DNA from: Pseudomonadota bacterium
GTDB lineage: Bacteria > Pseudomonadota > Gammaproteobacteria > Steroidobacterales > Steroidobacteraceae
DNA: 64,000 nt
Assembly (NCBI GenBank): GCA_023433705.1
Contig: JAEYUC010000014.1
Location: 1-64,000, forward strand
Direction of reading: 5' to 3'
A program made the position numbers and the translations under genes. The notes beneath the pieces are model-generated. The model made no database searches and was not told the DNA's origin. It saw only the letters and a program-made list of their open reading frames with translations. This document shows positions 34,381 to 43,811 of this stretch, piece after piece (position 1 is the stretch's first letter; every line of letters starts with the position of its first letter).

Positions 34381-37300
34381 TCAGGGGTTGCCGCCGGGCC
34401 GCACCAGTTCCGCGAGCGTGGCGCGCAATTCGGCCATCTTCGGTGGCTTGCTCAGCACGCGAGCCACGTGCTCGGGCTTGTCGTCCGTCGCGAGCATCCG
34501 GTGCCCCCAGCCCGTCAGCATGATGATGGGCACGGTGGAGGAGAGCTGGTGGATGCGCACCGCGACCTTGCGCCCGTCGACGTAGGGCATGCCGAGGTCG
34601 GTGATGACCGCGTCCAGTTTGCGTCCGGCGGACTGCTCGGCCGCGAATAGCTCGATGCCGGCTTCGCCGCCTTCGGCGGTGAGCACCTCGTGTTCGTCGA
34701 GCTCGAGCGTGTCGCGCAGGCTGCGCAGCAGCAGCGGGTCGTCGTCGATGAGCAGGATGCGAAGCGGCTTCTCCGGCGCCACCGGCACGGCCTCCTTCGA
34801 AGACATCCCGCTGGGGGCGATCGGCAACCGCAGCCGCATCGTCGTGCCCTTGCCGACCTCGCTGTCGATCTCGAGTTGCCCGCCGTGCCGCTGGACCATG
34901 CCGAACACCATCGGCAGGCCCAGGCCCGAGCCGCGTTCCCCCTTGGTCGTGTAGAACGGCTCGAGGCAGCGGCTGCGCGTGGTATCGCTCATGCCCACGC
35001 CCATGTCCTGCACCTCGATGACTATTTCGCGATCGCGCGAGTCTAGCTTCGTGCGCAGCGTGACCGTGCCGCCATCGGGCATCGAATCGACCGCGTTCAA
35101 CAGCAGGTTCGTCACCGCGTCGCGCACCTCGTTCTCGGCGCCGAGGATGCGCGGCAGATCGGGAGCCAGGTCGCTGACGACCTGCACGACGACGCCGCGT
35201 TCGAGCGCCATGTTGCTCCAGCGCGCGCGGGTCAGGTCGATGACCTGCAGGATGACCTGGTTCACGTCGACGGGCGCGAGGGTCATTTCCTGTCCCTGCG
35301 GCATGTAGAACGCGCGCATCCGCTGCACGGTGCCGGCCACGTCCTCGATGGCGCGCTGGATCACGGCCAGGTGGTCGCGCGCCCGCGCGGAGAGGCCCTT
35401 CTCGTGCTCGAGCATCGATTGCGCGTACAACCCGGCGGGCGACAACGCGTTGTTGATGTCGTGCGCGATGCCGCTCGCGATCTGGCCCAGCGCGCGCAGC
35501 CGCTCGTGTTGCATCACCGTCTGCTGGGTTTCGCGCAGGTCCTGGTAGGCGGCCTGCAATGCCTCGTACAGGCGCGCCTGGTGCGCGGCCAGCGCGACGT
35601 GGTTCGAGAGCTGCCGCAGGAATTCGCGGCTGTCCTCGTCGAAGGCGTCGACGCCGCGGCGCGCGACGATCAGCACGCCGAAGACATCGTCCTCGATCAC
35701 GAGTGGCGCGATCGCGAGCGTGGCCAGCCCGCCCGAGGCGAGACGCGCCGACAGCGGCAGGCGGCTGTCGCGGATGTCGGGCTCGTACACCATCTCGCCA
35801 CGCACGCAACGCGCGAGCAGGGTGTCGTCCACCTCGATGTGCGTTTTCTCGCCGAGGCCGATGCGCATCGCGAGCGGGCCGCTGATCGCGCCTAGGCTCG
35901 CGACCGTGAGTTGCTCGGGTTCCGCCTGGTAGGTGGCCACGCAGCCGAAATCGACGCCGAGGTCCTCCTCGAGGCTCTGCAGCACCACGCCGAAGACCTT
36001 GTTGATCTCCTGGTGCGCGCCGATCGCGTGGGTAGTTCGATCGAGCAGGTGCATGCGTTCGAGCTGCAGCTTGAGGCGATGCTCGGACTGCACGAAGTCT
36101 TCCATGTCGGTGTTCGAACCGAACCACTTGAGGATGCGCCCCGCCGGATCGCGCAGCGGCACCGCGCGCGCCTTGAACGACCGGTACACACCGTCGTGGC
36201 GCCGGATACGGAAGGTCTCGTCGAAAACCTCGCCGCTGCTCACCACGCGCGCCCACTCCATGCGCACCTTCATGCGATCGTCGGGATGCACGTGTTCGAA
36301 CCAGCCGGTTCCCAGCTGCTGTTCCTCGGGCGCCCCGGTGTACTCGAGCCATTGCCGCGACACGTAATCGCAGTAACCGTCGCGCAGGCAGGTCCACACG
36401 AGCTGCGGCAGCGACTCGGCCAGCGTCTTGAAGCGCGCGCGGCTCTCGCGCAGCTGCTCGACGGTTTCGCGATGCTCGGTGATGTCGACGCAGGTGCCGA
36501 TGTAGCCGCTGAAATCGCCGTTGGGCCCGATGATCGGAGTGCCGCGTTCGAGCAGCCAGCGCCACGCGCCGTCGTGGCGTTGCAGCCGGAATTCCACCTC
36601 GTACGCGCGGCGTGCGTCGAACGCGCCGTGATAGGTGTCGAGCACGCGATCGAAATCGGCGGAATGCAGGTTGTCGCACCAGCCGTCGCCGATCTCCTGT
36701 TCCATGCCGCGCCCGACGAAATCGAGCCAGCGCTGGTTGAACCAGGTGCAGCGCTTGTCGGGGCCGCTCATCCAGATCAGCACGGGCGCGCTGTTGGCCA
36801 TCGTGCGGAAGCGCTGTTCGCTCTCGCGCAGCGCGGACTCGGCACGCACCCGGCCGGTGATGTCGCGGATGAACGCGCTGAAGACCATCTCGGAGCCGAA
36901 GCCGATCGGCGTGATCGCGATCTCCACGGGAAACTCCCGGTTCTCGCGATGCAGCGCCGTGAGTTCGGAGCGTCGGTTCAGGACACGTGTCATGCCCGAA
37001 TCGAGGTAGCGCCTGAGTCCGGCGCGATGCGCGTCGCGCAGGCGTTCCGGGATGATCACCTCGGCGAGCTCGCGCCCGATGACCTCGGAACGCATCCAGC
37101 CGAACGTGCGCTCCGCCTGCGGATTCCAGCCCGTGATGATGCCCTCGACGTTCATGGTCACGACGGCGTCGAGCGAGGTCTCGACGATGAGCTGGTTGCG
37201 CTCCTCGCTCATGCGCAGGTTGTGCTCGGCGCGGCGGCGCAGGCGGTCGGCGCGTTCGCCGCGCGCCGCGTTGATCCACACGATGCTGACGAAGATCACC

Positions 37301-38061
37301 ATGCTGCAGAGCGCGAACAGCGCGACGGCTTCTTCGATGGTCAGGACACCGCTGCGCGCGGCCTGCGCGGTCAACGCGCCGGCCGCGAGGGGCACCAGGA
37401 TGGCCGCCGGCAGCAATCGCCGCGCGATGCCCCCGCCCACGCCTTCGCTCGCGAGCAGTGCGGCGATGCCCGAATCGCCGCGCAGCGTCATGACTCCCGC
37501 CGCGAGCAACATGATCATGGCGGAGGTCGGGAAGGCCATCGTGCTGAACGCCGCGCTCGGATCGGCGCCGAATATGTAGCGCGAGAAACCCAGGCAGCCC
37601 ACGAGCAGGGCGCACAGGGCCAGCACCTGATGTACGCCGGCCAGCCGCTGCTCGAAAGAGCACCACAACGCGCCGCCTAACAACAGAAACGCGGTGGCGG
37701 TGCCGGGCGCCATGCGCACCGGAGACGTGGAGGGGATGGCGGCGAGGGAAAAATTCTCGAGGTGCACGCTCCACCCGGTGGCGTAGCGCACCAGGATCAG
37801 CAGCCCGATCGCGCCCATCAGCGTGGCGCCGATGCGCGCCGGGATGCGACGGTCTCCCGCCGCGAGCCACAGGGTGAACCCGGCGAGCAGGAACGCCAGC
37901 GCGGTGAGCCTCGCCATCCGCGGCCAGGTCGGTGAGAGACTGGTGAGCTGCTCGATGCCGAACGACCATCCCGCGAGCGACATCGCGCCCACGGCGACGG
38001 CCAACAGCGCCACGAACCGCGCGAGAACGCGGCTCGGTCGGGCGCTGTCGTCGGTGCTCAT
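34381..38061 (-). CDS. Membrane hybrid sensor histidine kinase (PAS-PAS-PAS-GAF-HisKA-HATPase-REC)
   Basis: 1,226 aa. Eight or so membrane helices fill residues 12-265. Three PAS domains follow (about 285-405, 415-530, 540-660), each ending in a PAC-type segment such as FSAFIRDITGR and GYIGTCVDITEHR. A GAF domain is at about 680-830. HisKA carries the phosphorylated His867 (IASGIAHDINNALSP), HATPase has an N box with NLLLNAVDSM (about 985-994) and GSGLGLPMV, and the C-terminal receiver has Asp1155 in VITDLGMP plus the acidic DDD near 1106. The receiver could act as a phosphate sink or pass phosphate to an HPt protein. No response regulator lies next to it. The signal sensed is unknown. Confidence 0.93.
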   Translation of the reverse strand: MSTDDSARPSRVLARFVALLAVAVGAMSLAGWSFGIEQLTSLSPTWPRMARLTALAFLLAGFTLWLAAGDRRIPARIGATLMGAIGLLILVRYATGWSVHLENFSLAAIPSTSPVRMAPGTATAFLLLGGALWCSFEQRLAGVHQVLALCALLVGCLGFSRYIFGADPSAAFSTMAFPTSAMIMLLAAGVMTLRGDSGIAALLASEGVGGGIARRLLPAAILVPLAAGALTAQAARSGVLTIEEAVALFALCSMVIFVSIVWINAARGERADRLRRRAEHNLRMSEERNQLIVETSLDAVVTMNVEGIITGWNPQAERTFGWMRSEVIGRELAEVIIPERLRDAHRAGLRRYLDSGMTRVLNRRSELTALHRENREFPVEIAITPIGFGSEMVFSAFIRDITGRVRAESALRESEQRFRTMANSAPVLIWMSGPDKRCTWFNQRWLDFVGRGMEQEIGDGWCDNLHSADFDRVLDTYHGAFDARRAYEVEFRLQRHDGAWRWLLERGTPIIGPNGDFSGYIGTCVDITEHRETVEQLRESRARFKTLAESLPQLVWTCLRDGYCDYVSRQWLEYTGAPEEQQLGTGWFEHVHPDDRMKVRMEWARVVSSGEVFDETFRIRRHDGVYRSFKARAVPLRDPAGRILKWFGSNTDMEDFVQSEHRLKLQLERMHLLDRTTHAIGAHQEINKVFGVVLQSLEEDLGVDFGCVATYQAEPEQLTVASLGAISGPLAMRIGLGEKTHIEVDDTLLARCVRGEMVYEPDIRDSRLPLSARLASGGLATLAIAPLVIEDDVFGVLIVARRGVDAFDEDSREFLRQLSNHVALAAHQARLYEALQAAYQDLRETQQTVMQHERLRALGQIASGIAHDINNALSPAGLYAQSMLEHEKGLSARARDHLAVIQRAIEDVAGTVQRMRAFYMPQGQEMTLAPVDVNQVILQVIDLTRARWSNMALERGVVVQVVSDLAPDLPRILGAENEVRDAVTNLLLNAVDSMPDGGTVTLRTKLDSRDREIVIEVQDMGVGMSDTTRSRCLEPFYTTKGERGSGLGLPMVFGMVQRHGGQLEIDSEVGKGTTMRLRLPIAPSGMSSKEAVPVAPEKPLRILLIDDDPLLLRSLRDTLELDEHEVLTAEGGEAGIELFAAEQSAGRKLDAVITDLGMPYVDGRKVAVRIHQLSSTVPIIMLTGWGHRMLATDDKPEHVARVLSKPPKMAELRATLAELVRPGGNP

Positions 38062-38104
38062 TGGGTCAAACTACTCCAGGTTGACGCGCTGCCGCAATGT
38101 AGTT

Positions 38105-38117
38105 AGTAACGGTTACT
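38105..38117. promoter_or_regulatory. Palindrome upstream of the histidine kinase
   Basis: AGTAAC-G-GTTACT, a perfect 6-1-6 inverted repeat about 44 nt upstream of the kinase start codon, in a 248-nt gap between ubiB and the kinase. It has the size of a regulator binding site. A GGCCTTT...AAAGGCC hairpin follows at 38120-38137. The rest of the gap shows no convincing gene. Confidence 0.35.
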
Positions 38118-38309
38118 CAGGCCTTTTCCTAAAGGCCCCTCTCCAGACACGATGGACCGGGGCGGTCACTGGGCCGGGATCATTCTCCGCCAACTTGGAA
38201 TCCGCGCTCAACGCGGGACCGGATCGATTGCCGAAACGCCCGGATTCAAGCGCTGGGTGGGGCGGCCGTTGCCGAGGATGTGGACGGCGATCGGCGCCGG
38301 CCGACCTGA

Positions 38310-39974
38310 TCAGCGGCGCAACTCGGCCAGCAGCCACGCGGCGCCGGCGCCGGATACCAGCCAGCCTGCCCAAAGCGGATCGTGCCCCAGCGCGCTCCAC
38401 AGGATTCCGCCCAGCAACACGACGGCGGCGATGGTCAGCTTGTCGCGCCGGCGATTGGTGCGCCGGATCTCGGCGCGCAACTCGTCGATCTCGGGCGCTT
38501 CCACGGCGAGGCGCAGGCGTCCGTCCTGCGCGCGTTGCACGGCCGAACGCATCAGCGGCGCGAGCGTCTGCAGGCTGTTGATGATCTCGGGCAACTGGAC
38601 GCGCGCCTTTTCCATGACCGCGCGCGCGCTCATCTTCTCGCGCACCCAGTCGCGCATGATCGGACCGGCGGTCTTGAAGATGTCGAGGTCCGGGTAGAGA
38701 TCGCGGCCGAGGCCTTCGATGTTGAGCAGCGTCTTCTGCAGCAGGATGAGCTGCGGCTGGATTTCCACGTTGAAGCGCCGCGAAATCTCGAACAGGCGCA
38801 GCAGCACCGTTCCGAAGGAGATTTCCTTGAGCGGCTTGTTGAAGATCGGCTCGCAAACGGTGCGGATCGCCGACTCCATCTCGTCGACGCGCGAACCTTC
38901 CGGTACCCAGCCGGACTCGAGGTGCAGCGTCGCCACGCGGCGGTAGTCGCGATCGAATACCGCGAGGAAATTCTCCGCGAGGTAATACTGGTCGCGCGGA
39001 TCGAGCGTGCCGACGATGCCGAAATCCACAGCGGCGTAACGCGGCCGAGCGGGATTGTCGATCAGCACGAAGATGTTGCCGGGGTGCATGTCGGCGTGGA
39101 AGAAATTGTGCCGGAACACCTGCGTGAAGAAGATCTCGACGCCGTTCTCCGCGAGCCGCTTGATGTCGGTGCCCGCCTCGCGCAGGCGGGTCATGTTGGA
39201 GATCTGCACGCCGCGGATGCGCTCCATCACCATGACTTCGGGCAGGCAGAAGTCCCAATGCACGGCGGGTACGTAGAGCAGGGGAGAGCCGTCGAAATTG
39301 CGGCGCAGCTGCGAGGCGTTGCCCCCTTCGCGCATCAGATCCAGCTCGTCGAGGATGGTCTTCTCGTATTCGCGCACCACCTCGATCGGACGCAGGCGCC
39401 GGCTGCCTTCCCAGTGCCGCTGCGCGATGCGGGCCAGCTCGTGCAGGACCTCGAGATCGCGCGCGATGACGGCATGCATGCCGGGACGCAGCACCTTGAC
39501 CACGACTTCGCGGGTCTGCGCGCCGTTGAGCGACACCTCGGGACGCAATTCCGCGGCATGCACCTGCGCGATGGACGCGGCCGCGAGCGGCGTTTCGTCG
39601 AACTTCGAGAACACCTGCTCGACAGAACGGCCATAGGCGCGCTCGACGATTTCACGCGCGATCCTGCCGTCGAAGGGCGGCACGCGGTCCTGCAACTTTG
39701 CCAGCTCGTCGGCGATGTCGACCGGCAAGAGGTCGCGACGCGTGGACAAGGCCTGGCCGAACTTCACGAAGATCGGCCCCAGTTCCTCGAGCGCGAGGCG
39801 CAGGCGTTCGCCGCGCGGCGCGTCGCCGCGGCGCACGGCCCAGGTCCACGGCGACAGCAGGAACAGGAAGCGCAGCGGACGGTAAAGGTGCGTGGCGCGC
39901 ACGAACTCGTCGAGTCCGTGCCGAACGAGCACGCGCTGGATCTCGACGAGCCGGACGATGACGCGCAGCTTCAT
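38310..39974 (-). CDS. ubiB: UbiB-type atypical kinase/ATPase for ubiquinone synthesis
   Basis: 554 aa, ABC1/ADCK family. UbiB is required for aerobic ubiquinone synthesis and acts with UbiJ and UbiK. The N-terminal KxGQ-type motif is in LGPIFVKFGQALSTRRDLLP (about 68-87). The kinase-like core has AAASIAQVHAAEL and VVVKVLRPGM, and the catalytic-loop region is HADMHPGNIFV with the metal-binding Asp in YAAVDFGIVGTLD. Two C-terminal membrane helices are at about 505-548. It overlaps ubiJ by 4 nt. Confidence 0.96.
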   Translation of the reverse strand: MKLRVIVRLVEIQRVLVRHGLDEFVRATHLYRPLRFLFLLSPWTWAVRRGDAPRGERLRLALEELGPIFVKFGQALSTRRDLLPVDIADELAKLQDRVPPFDGRIAREIVERAYGRSVEQVFSKFDETPLAAASIAQVHAAELRPEVSLNGAQTREVVVKVLRPGMHAVIARDLEVLHELARIAQRHWEGSRRLRPIEVVREYEKTILDELDLMREGGNASQLRRNFDGSPLLYVPAVHWDFCLPEVMVMERIRGVQISNMTRLREAGTDIKRLAENGVEIFFTQVFRHNFFHADMHPGNIFVLIDNPARPRYAAVDFGIVGTLDPRDQYYLAENFLAVFDRDYRRVATLHLESGWVPEGSRVDEMESAIRTVCEPIFNKPLKEISFGTVLLRLFEISRRFNVEIQPQLILLQKTLLNIEGLGRDLYPDLDIFKTAGPIMRDWVREKMSARAVMEKARVQLPEIINSLQTLAPLMRSAVQRAQDGRLRLAVEAPEIDELRAEIRRTNRRRDKLTIAAVVLLGGILWSALGHDPLWAGWLVSGAGAAWLLAELRR

Positions 39975-40585
39975 CGTTCGACTTCCGGGTCGCCGGCCTG
40001 CTCGAGCGCGCGCGTGCGGGCGTCGAGCCGGTCGAGGTCCTCGCGCAGCCGTTCGACGCCACGGTAGAAATCCTCGGCTTCGGCGCGCGGCACGAGGTCG
40101 CCGCGTTCGTGGGCCAGGTACTCGGCGACGTTGCGCACCGAGTTCTTCGCGGCGCGACGCCCGAAATCCGCCGCCATGCGCGCCAGGCGCAGAGCCTGGT
40201 GAGCAGGCGAATCACCGATGATCCTGGAAAGTTCCTCTTCGACGTCGGGCTTCAGCAGCATCGCGAGCTCGCGGTATTTCTGGGCGATTTCCGCATCGCC
40301 GCGGATGGCGACATCGCCGCGCTGGATGACCGATTCCGGGTCGGGACCCGCGAGCGCGGCGAGGTTCAGCAAACTACCCGAGATCTCCGCGTCCGGTTCG
40401 CTCGCGCCGGCGTCGCCCTTCCCGAGGCTGATCGAATCGCCGAGCGACTCGGCGATGAGCACCCATCCGAGCCCGCGCGCCTCGATACGCACGCGGCGTC
40501 CCTTGAGCGTACCGCACAGCTCGCGCGCGCGCGGACTGCGCGGCAGGTTCCGGTTCAGGAGGTTCTCGATCGCCTGGGTCAGCAT
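39971..40585 (-). CDS. ubiJ: UbiJ, SCP2-domain ubiquinone accessory factor
   Basis: 204 aa. The N-terminal half is an SCP2-like lipid-binding domain (ALAGPDPESVIQRGDVAIRGDAEIAQKYRELAMLL); the C-terminal half is a helical/coiled-coil tail (FYRGVERLREDLDRLDARTRALE) that in UbiJ contacts UbiK. It lies between ubiE and ubiB, the usual gammaproteobacterial order. UbiJ binds ubiquinone intermediates and is needed for aerobic synthesis. It starts 3 nt after the ubiE stop. Confidence 0.93.
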   Translation of the reverse strand: MLTQAIENLLNRNLPRSPRARELCGTLKGRRVRIEARGLGWVLIAESLGDSISLGKGDAGASEPDAEISGSLLNLAALAGPDPESVIQRGDVAIRGDAEIAQKYRELAMLLKPDVEEELSRIIGDSPAHQALRLARMAADFGRRAAKNSVRNVAEYLAHERGDLVPRAEAEDFYRGVERLREDLDRLDARTRALEQAGDPEVER

Positions 40586-40588
40586 GAA

Positions 40589-41347
40589 CTAGTAGCGATA
40601 GCCTCGATGCACGGCGACGATGCCACCCGAGAGATTGTGATAACGACAGTCCTCGAGGCCCGCGTCGCGCATCATCGCGAGCAGTGTTTCCTGGTCCGGA
40701 TGCATGCGGATGGATTCGGCGAGATAGCGGTAGCTGTCCTCGTCCTTCGCGACCAGCTTGCCGATCAGCGGCAGCACCTTGAACGAATACAGGTCGTATA
40801 TCGGCTTGAGCAACGGCACGGTCGGATGCGAAAACTCCAGCACGAGGAGTTGCCCGCCGGGCTTGAGGACTCGCCGCATGTCGGCGAGCGCGGCGGCCTT
40901 GTCGGTGACGTTGCGCAGGCCGAAGCCGATCGTCACGCAATCGAACTGGGCATCCGCGAACGGCAGCTTTTCCGCGTTCGCGAGCACGCAGGACACGTTG
41001 CCGACGATGCCGGCGTCCAGCAGCCGATCCCGGCCCTCGCTCAGCATCGCGGCGTTGATGTCCGAGAGGATCACGATCCCGGTCTTGCCGACCTGTTTCG
41101 CGAGTCCGACGCTCAAGTCGCCCGTGCCGCCGGCGACGTCGAGCGCGCGCTGTCCCGGACGCAGGTTCGTCAGGGATAAAGTGAAATCCTTCCAGAGGCG
41201 ATGGGCGCCGCCGGACATCAGGTCGTTCATGATGTCGTATTTGCCGGCGACGGAATCGAAAACGCCGCGTACGCGGCTCTGTTTTTCGGACCAGGCAACG
41301 CGCTCGAAGCCGAAATCGGTCTCCGGGGATTTCTTGGGATCGCTCAC
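40589..41347 (-). CDS. ubiE: Ubiquinone/menaquinone methyltransferase UbiE
   Basis: 252 aa SAM-dependent C-methyltransferase of ubiquinone (and menaquinone) synthesis. I chose the GTG at 41347 (VSDPKKSPETDFGFERV), which gives the family length of about 251; an upstream ATG at 41428 would add 27 unrelated residues. The UbiE signature is present: FDSVAGKYDIMNDLMSGGAHRLWKDF, motif I ALDVAGGTGDLS, FGLRNVTDKAAALADMRRVLKPGG and the terminal NLSGGIVAVHRGYRY. First gene of the ubiE-ubiJ-ubiB unit. Confidence 0.95.
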   Translation of the reverse strand: MSDPKKSPETDFGFERVAWSEKQSRVRGVFDSVAGKYDIMNDLMSGGAHRLWKDFTLSLTNLRPGQRALDVAGGTGDLSVGLAKQVGKTGIVILSDINAAMLSEGRDRLLDAGIVGNVSCVLANAEKLPFADAQFDCVTIGFGLRNVTDKAAALADMRRVLKPGGQLLVLEFSHPTVPLLKPIYDLYSFKVLPLIGKLVAKDEDSYRYLAESIRMHPDQETLLAMMRDAGLEDCRYHNLSGGIVAVHRGYRY

Positions 41348-41450
41348 AGTACGAGCAGTATAGACGGGCCTGTGGTGCGCACCCAGAAAGCGCTGGCTTT
41401 TCAGGTGGGCATTGGTTACAAAGCCCAACTATTCGAGCGGGGGTCTTGAA

Positions 41451-41485
41451 AAGGGCTGGTCAGCCTGTGCGACCAGCCCTTGTTT
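41451..41485. terminator. Hairpin terminator between ubiE and DUF971 genes
   Basis: An 11-bp stem (AAGGGCTGGTC at 41451-41461 with GACCAGCCCTT at 41471-41481) and a 9-nt loop. T-rich runs occur on both sides (GTTTT on plus, TTTTC on minus), so it can work in either direction. It most likely ends the DUF971 transcript. A second 7-bp GCGGGTC hairpin lies at 41536-41552. Confidence 0.75.
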
Positions 41486-41562
41486 TACGCCGATTCCCAG
41501 CGGCGATTCTCAGCGGCTCACGCCGCGAATCTCTGGCGGGTCTTCGACCCGCTCCGTGAAAT

Positions 41563-41913
41563 CTACTGTTGGGCCGAGTAAACCCTGGCCTGGTACTTCG
41601 CCCAATTTTCCGCGTACTTCTGGCCCAGCTCGCGCAGGTACTTCCACGAATAAAGGCCCGAATCGTGGCCGTCATCGAACACCAGTTTCACGGCGTATTG
41701 TCCGACCGGCTCAACGGCCTGGATGCCGACGTTCTGCTTGCCGAGCACGAGGACCTCCTGTCCCGGCCCATGCCCCTTCACCTCGGCGGAGGGCGAATGG
41801 ACACGAAGGTATTCGAAAGGCAACAAAAATCGCGCTCCGTCCTCGAACGCCACTTCCAGCACGCGCGATCGGGTACGTAGGCGGATTTCCACCGCCAGGT
41901 TTGGGTCTGCCAT
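41563..41913 (-). CDS. DUF971 (GBBH-like N-terminal domain) protein
   Basis: 116 aa from the ATG at 41913. It matches the small DUF971 fold: LAVEIRLRTRSRVLEVAFEDGARFLLPFEYLRVHSPSAEV, then VEPVGQYAVKLVFDDGHDSGLYSWKYLRELG, the conserved HDSGLYSWxYL element. In other proteins this domain precedes gamma-butyrobetaine hydroxylase and is found near iron-sulfur factors; the function of the stand-alone form is unclear. It is divergent from the oxidoreductase operon. Confidence 0.93.
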   Translation of the reverse strand: MADPNLAVEIRLRTRSRVLEVAFEDGARFLLPFEYLRVHSPSAEVKGHGPGQEVLVLGKQNVGIQAVEPVGQYAVKLVFDDGHDSGLYSWKYLRELGQKYAENWAKYQARVYSAQQ

Positions 41914-41930
41914 GCCGTGAAGCCTATACT
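41901..41930 (+). promoter_or_regulatory. Candidate promoter of the 2-oxoacid oxidoreductase operon
   Basis: TTGGGT (41901-41906) and TATACT (41925-41930) with an 18-nt spacer, reading toward the GltD-like gene. A small hairpin (GCCGGA at 41940-41945 with TCCGGC at 41954-41959, followed by GTTTTG) lies in the 5' leader just before the GGGGGA ribosome site and could modulate expression. Confidence 0.5.
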
Positions 41931-41977
41931 CGCTGCAGTGCCGGAGGGCGAAATCCGGCGTTTTGCCTCGGGGGGAT

Positions 41978-43795
41978 ATGCAACCGACGGACACCTCGCA
42001 TCCCGACTACTTTCACAAGGTCGTGGATTGCCAATGGGCTTGCCCAGCACACACCGACGTCCCCGAATACATTCGTCTCATCGCTCAAGGGCGCTTCACC
42101 GATGCATACATGGTGAACCGCCATTCGAACGTTTTTCCTGGAATCCTCGGACGTGTGTGTGATCGGCCGTGCGAGCCTGCCTGCCGTCGCGGCCGTGTCG
42201 AGGAAAAACCCGTCGCGATTTGCCGGCTGAAGCGAGTGGCCGCCGACCATCGCGAAGAAGACATCAAGGCCCGCCTGCCCAGGATTCCCAAGCTCAAGAA
42301 CGGCAAGAAGGTCGCGCTCATCGGCGCGGGCTGCGCTTCGCTGACGGTGGCGAACGATCTCATGCCGCTTGGATACTCGGTTACCGTCTTCGAGCAGTTC
42401 GCGGTTCCGGGCGGCCTCATGCGCACGAACATTCCGTCGTTCCGCCTGCCCGCCGAAGTTCTCGACGAGGAGATCGCGCACATCGTCGACATGGGCGTCG
42501 ACCTCAAGCTCGGCCATCCGATCAAGTCGATGCGCGAGTTGCTGGAGAAGGGCGGCTTCGACGCGGTGTTCGTCGGCGCGGGCGCGCCGAAGGGCAAGGA
42601 GCTCAAGCTGCCGGGTCGCGCGGAAGGCGCGGCGAACATCCACATCGGCATCACGTGGCTCGAGTCGGTCGCCTTCGGGCACATCAAGGATATCGGCGAG
42701 AAGGTGCTCATCATCGGTGTCGGCAACACCGCGATGGACTGCTGCCGCACGTCGCTACGTCTCGGCGCGAAGGACGTGAAGGTCATGGCGCGCAAGCCCC
42801 GCCAGTTCTTCAAGGCCTCCGAGTGGGAGCTCGAGGACGCCGAAGAAGAGAAGGTGCAGATCGTCATCAACCGCTCGCCCAAGGCGTTCGTCGTCGAGAA
42901 CGGCAAACTGCAGGGCATGACCTTCGATGTCATGGAATACGACATCGACGCGACGGGACGCATCACCGCGGAGCGCATCACGGGCGAGGAATTCCTCGAA
43001 GCCGACGACGTGATCCTCGCGATCGGCCAGGAGAACGCGTTTCCGTGGATCGAGCGCGATCTCGGCATCGAATTCGACAAGTGGGACGTGCCGAAGGTGG
43101 ACGCCCGGACCTTCGAGTCCTCGCGACCGGGCGTGTTCTTCGGCGGAGATGCGGCGTTCGGTCCCAAGAACATCATCTGGGCGGTCGAGCATGGCCACCA
43201 GGCGGCGATCTCCATACACAACCATTGCCAGGGCAAGAGCGTCGCCGAGCGTCTGCCGCCGGGCGTGAACCTGCAGTCGCGCAAGATGGGCATGCACGAG
43301 TGGGCTTACGCGAACGACTACAACCCGGCCGAACGGCGCCTCATGCCGCACGTCTCGCTCAAGGAACGCTTCAAGAAACTCGACATCGAAGTCGAGCTCG
43401 GCTTCACCGCGGAGCAGATCGAAAAAGAGGTGCAGCGTTGCCTCAACTGCGACGTGCAGACCGTGTTCGAGACGAAGCTGTGCATCGAATGCGACGCGTG
43501 CATCGACATCTGCCCGGTGGATTGCCTCACGATCACGCACAACGGCGAAGAAGCCGACCTGCGTACGCGGCTCAAGGCGCCCGCGAAGAATGTCACTCAG
43601 GCCTTATACGTATCCGGGCCGCTGAAACACACGCAGCGGGTCATGGTCAAAGACGAGGATCTTTGCGTGCACTGTGGCCTGTGCGCCGAGCGCTGCCCCA
43701 CGGCCGCGTGGGACATGCAGAAGTCCTTCGTGAAATGGCCGCATGCCGAGGACGAAGCCGCCGCGGACGCGGCCAAGATGCCGCGATCCGCATAG
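41978..43795 (+). CDS. GltD-like FAD/NAD(P) oxidoreductase fused to a 2[4Fe-4S] ferredoxin domain
   Basis: 605 aa; ATG at 41978 with GGGGGA 2 nt upstream of the AT-rich spacer. The N-terminal GltD-type cluster domain has CQWACP (18-23) and CDRPCEPACRRG. Two Rossmann folds follow: KVALIGAGCASLTVANDL (about 105-122, FAD) and KVLIIGVGNTAMDCCRT (about 240-256, NAD(P)). GVFFGGDAAFGPKNIIWAVEHGHQAA is the conserved C-terminal FAD contact. After about residue 480 come CLNCDVQTVF, then ferredoxin motifs CIECDACIDICPVDC and CVHCGLCAERCP. It directly precedes the KorA and KorB-like genes, so it probably moves electrons between NAD(P)(H) and the oxidoreductase or ferredoxin, as proposed for KorC of Thauera. 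Confidence 0.87.
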   Translation: MQPTDTSHPDYFHKVVDCQWACPAHTDVPEYIRLIAQGRFTDAYMVNRHSNVFPGILGRVCDRPCEPACRRGRVEEKPVAICRLKRVAADHREEDIKARLPRIPKLKNGKKVALIGAGCASLTVANDLMPLGYSVTVFEQFAVPGGLMRTNIPSFRLPAEVLDEEIAHIVDMGVDLKLGHPIKSMRELLEKGGFDAVFVGAGAPKGKELKLPGRAEGAANIHIGITWLESVAFGHIKDIGEKVLIIGVGNTAMDCCRTSLRLGAKDVKVMARKPRQFFKASEWELEDAEEEKVQIVINRSPKAFVVENGKLQGMTFDVMEYDIDATGRITAERITGEEFLEADDVILAIGQENAFPWIERDLGIEFDKWDVPKVDARTFESSRPGVFFGGDAAFGPKNIIWAVEHGHQAAISIHNHCQGKSVAERLPPGVNLQSRKMGMHEWAYANDYNPAERRLMPHVSLKERFKKLDIEVELGFTAEQIEKEVQRCLNCDVQTVFETKLCIECDACIDICPVDCLTITHNGEEADLRTRLKAPAKNVTQALYVSGPLKHTQRVMVKDEDLCVHCGLCAERCPTAAWDMQKSFVKWPHAEDEAAADAAKMPRSA

Positions 43796-43811
43796 AGAAA
43801 ACCTACGCCCC

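Noticed and set aside
34376..37969. Long open frame of about 1,200 codons on the minus strand overlapping the histidine kinase
   Set aside because: It is a second frame of the same DNA with Arg/Ala/His-rich composition and no domain, caused by GC-rich third codon positions. The kinase frame has complete PAS, GAF, HisKA, HATPase and REC motifs.
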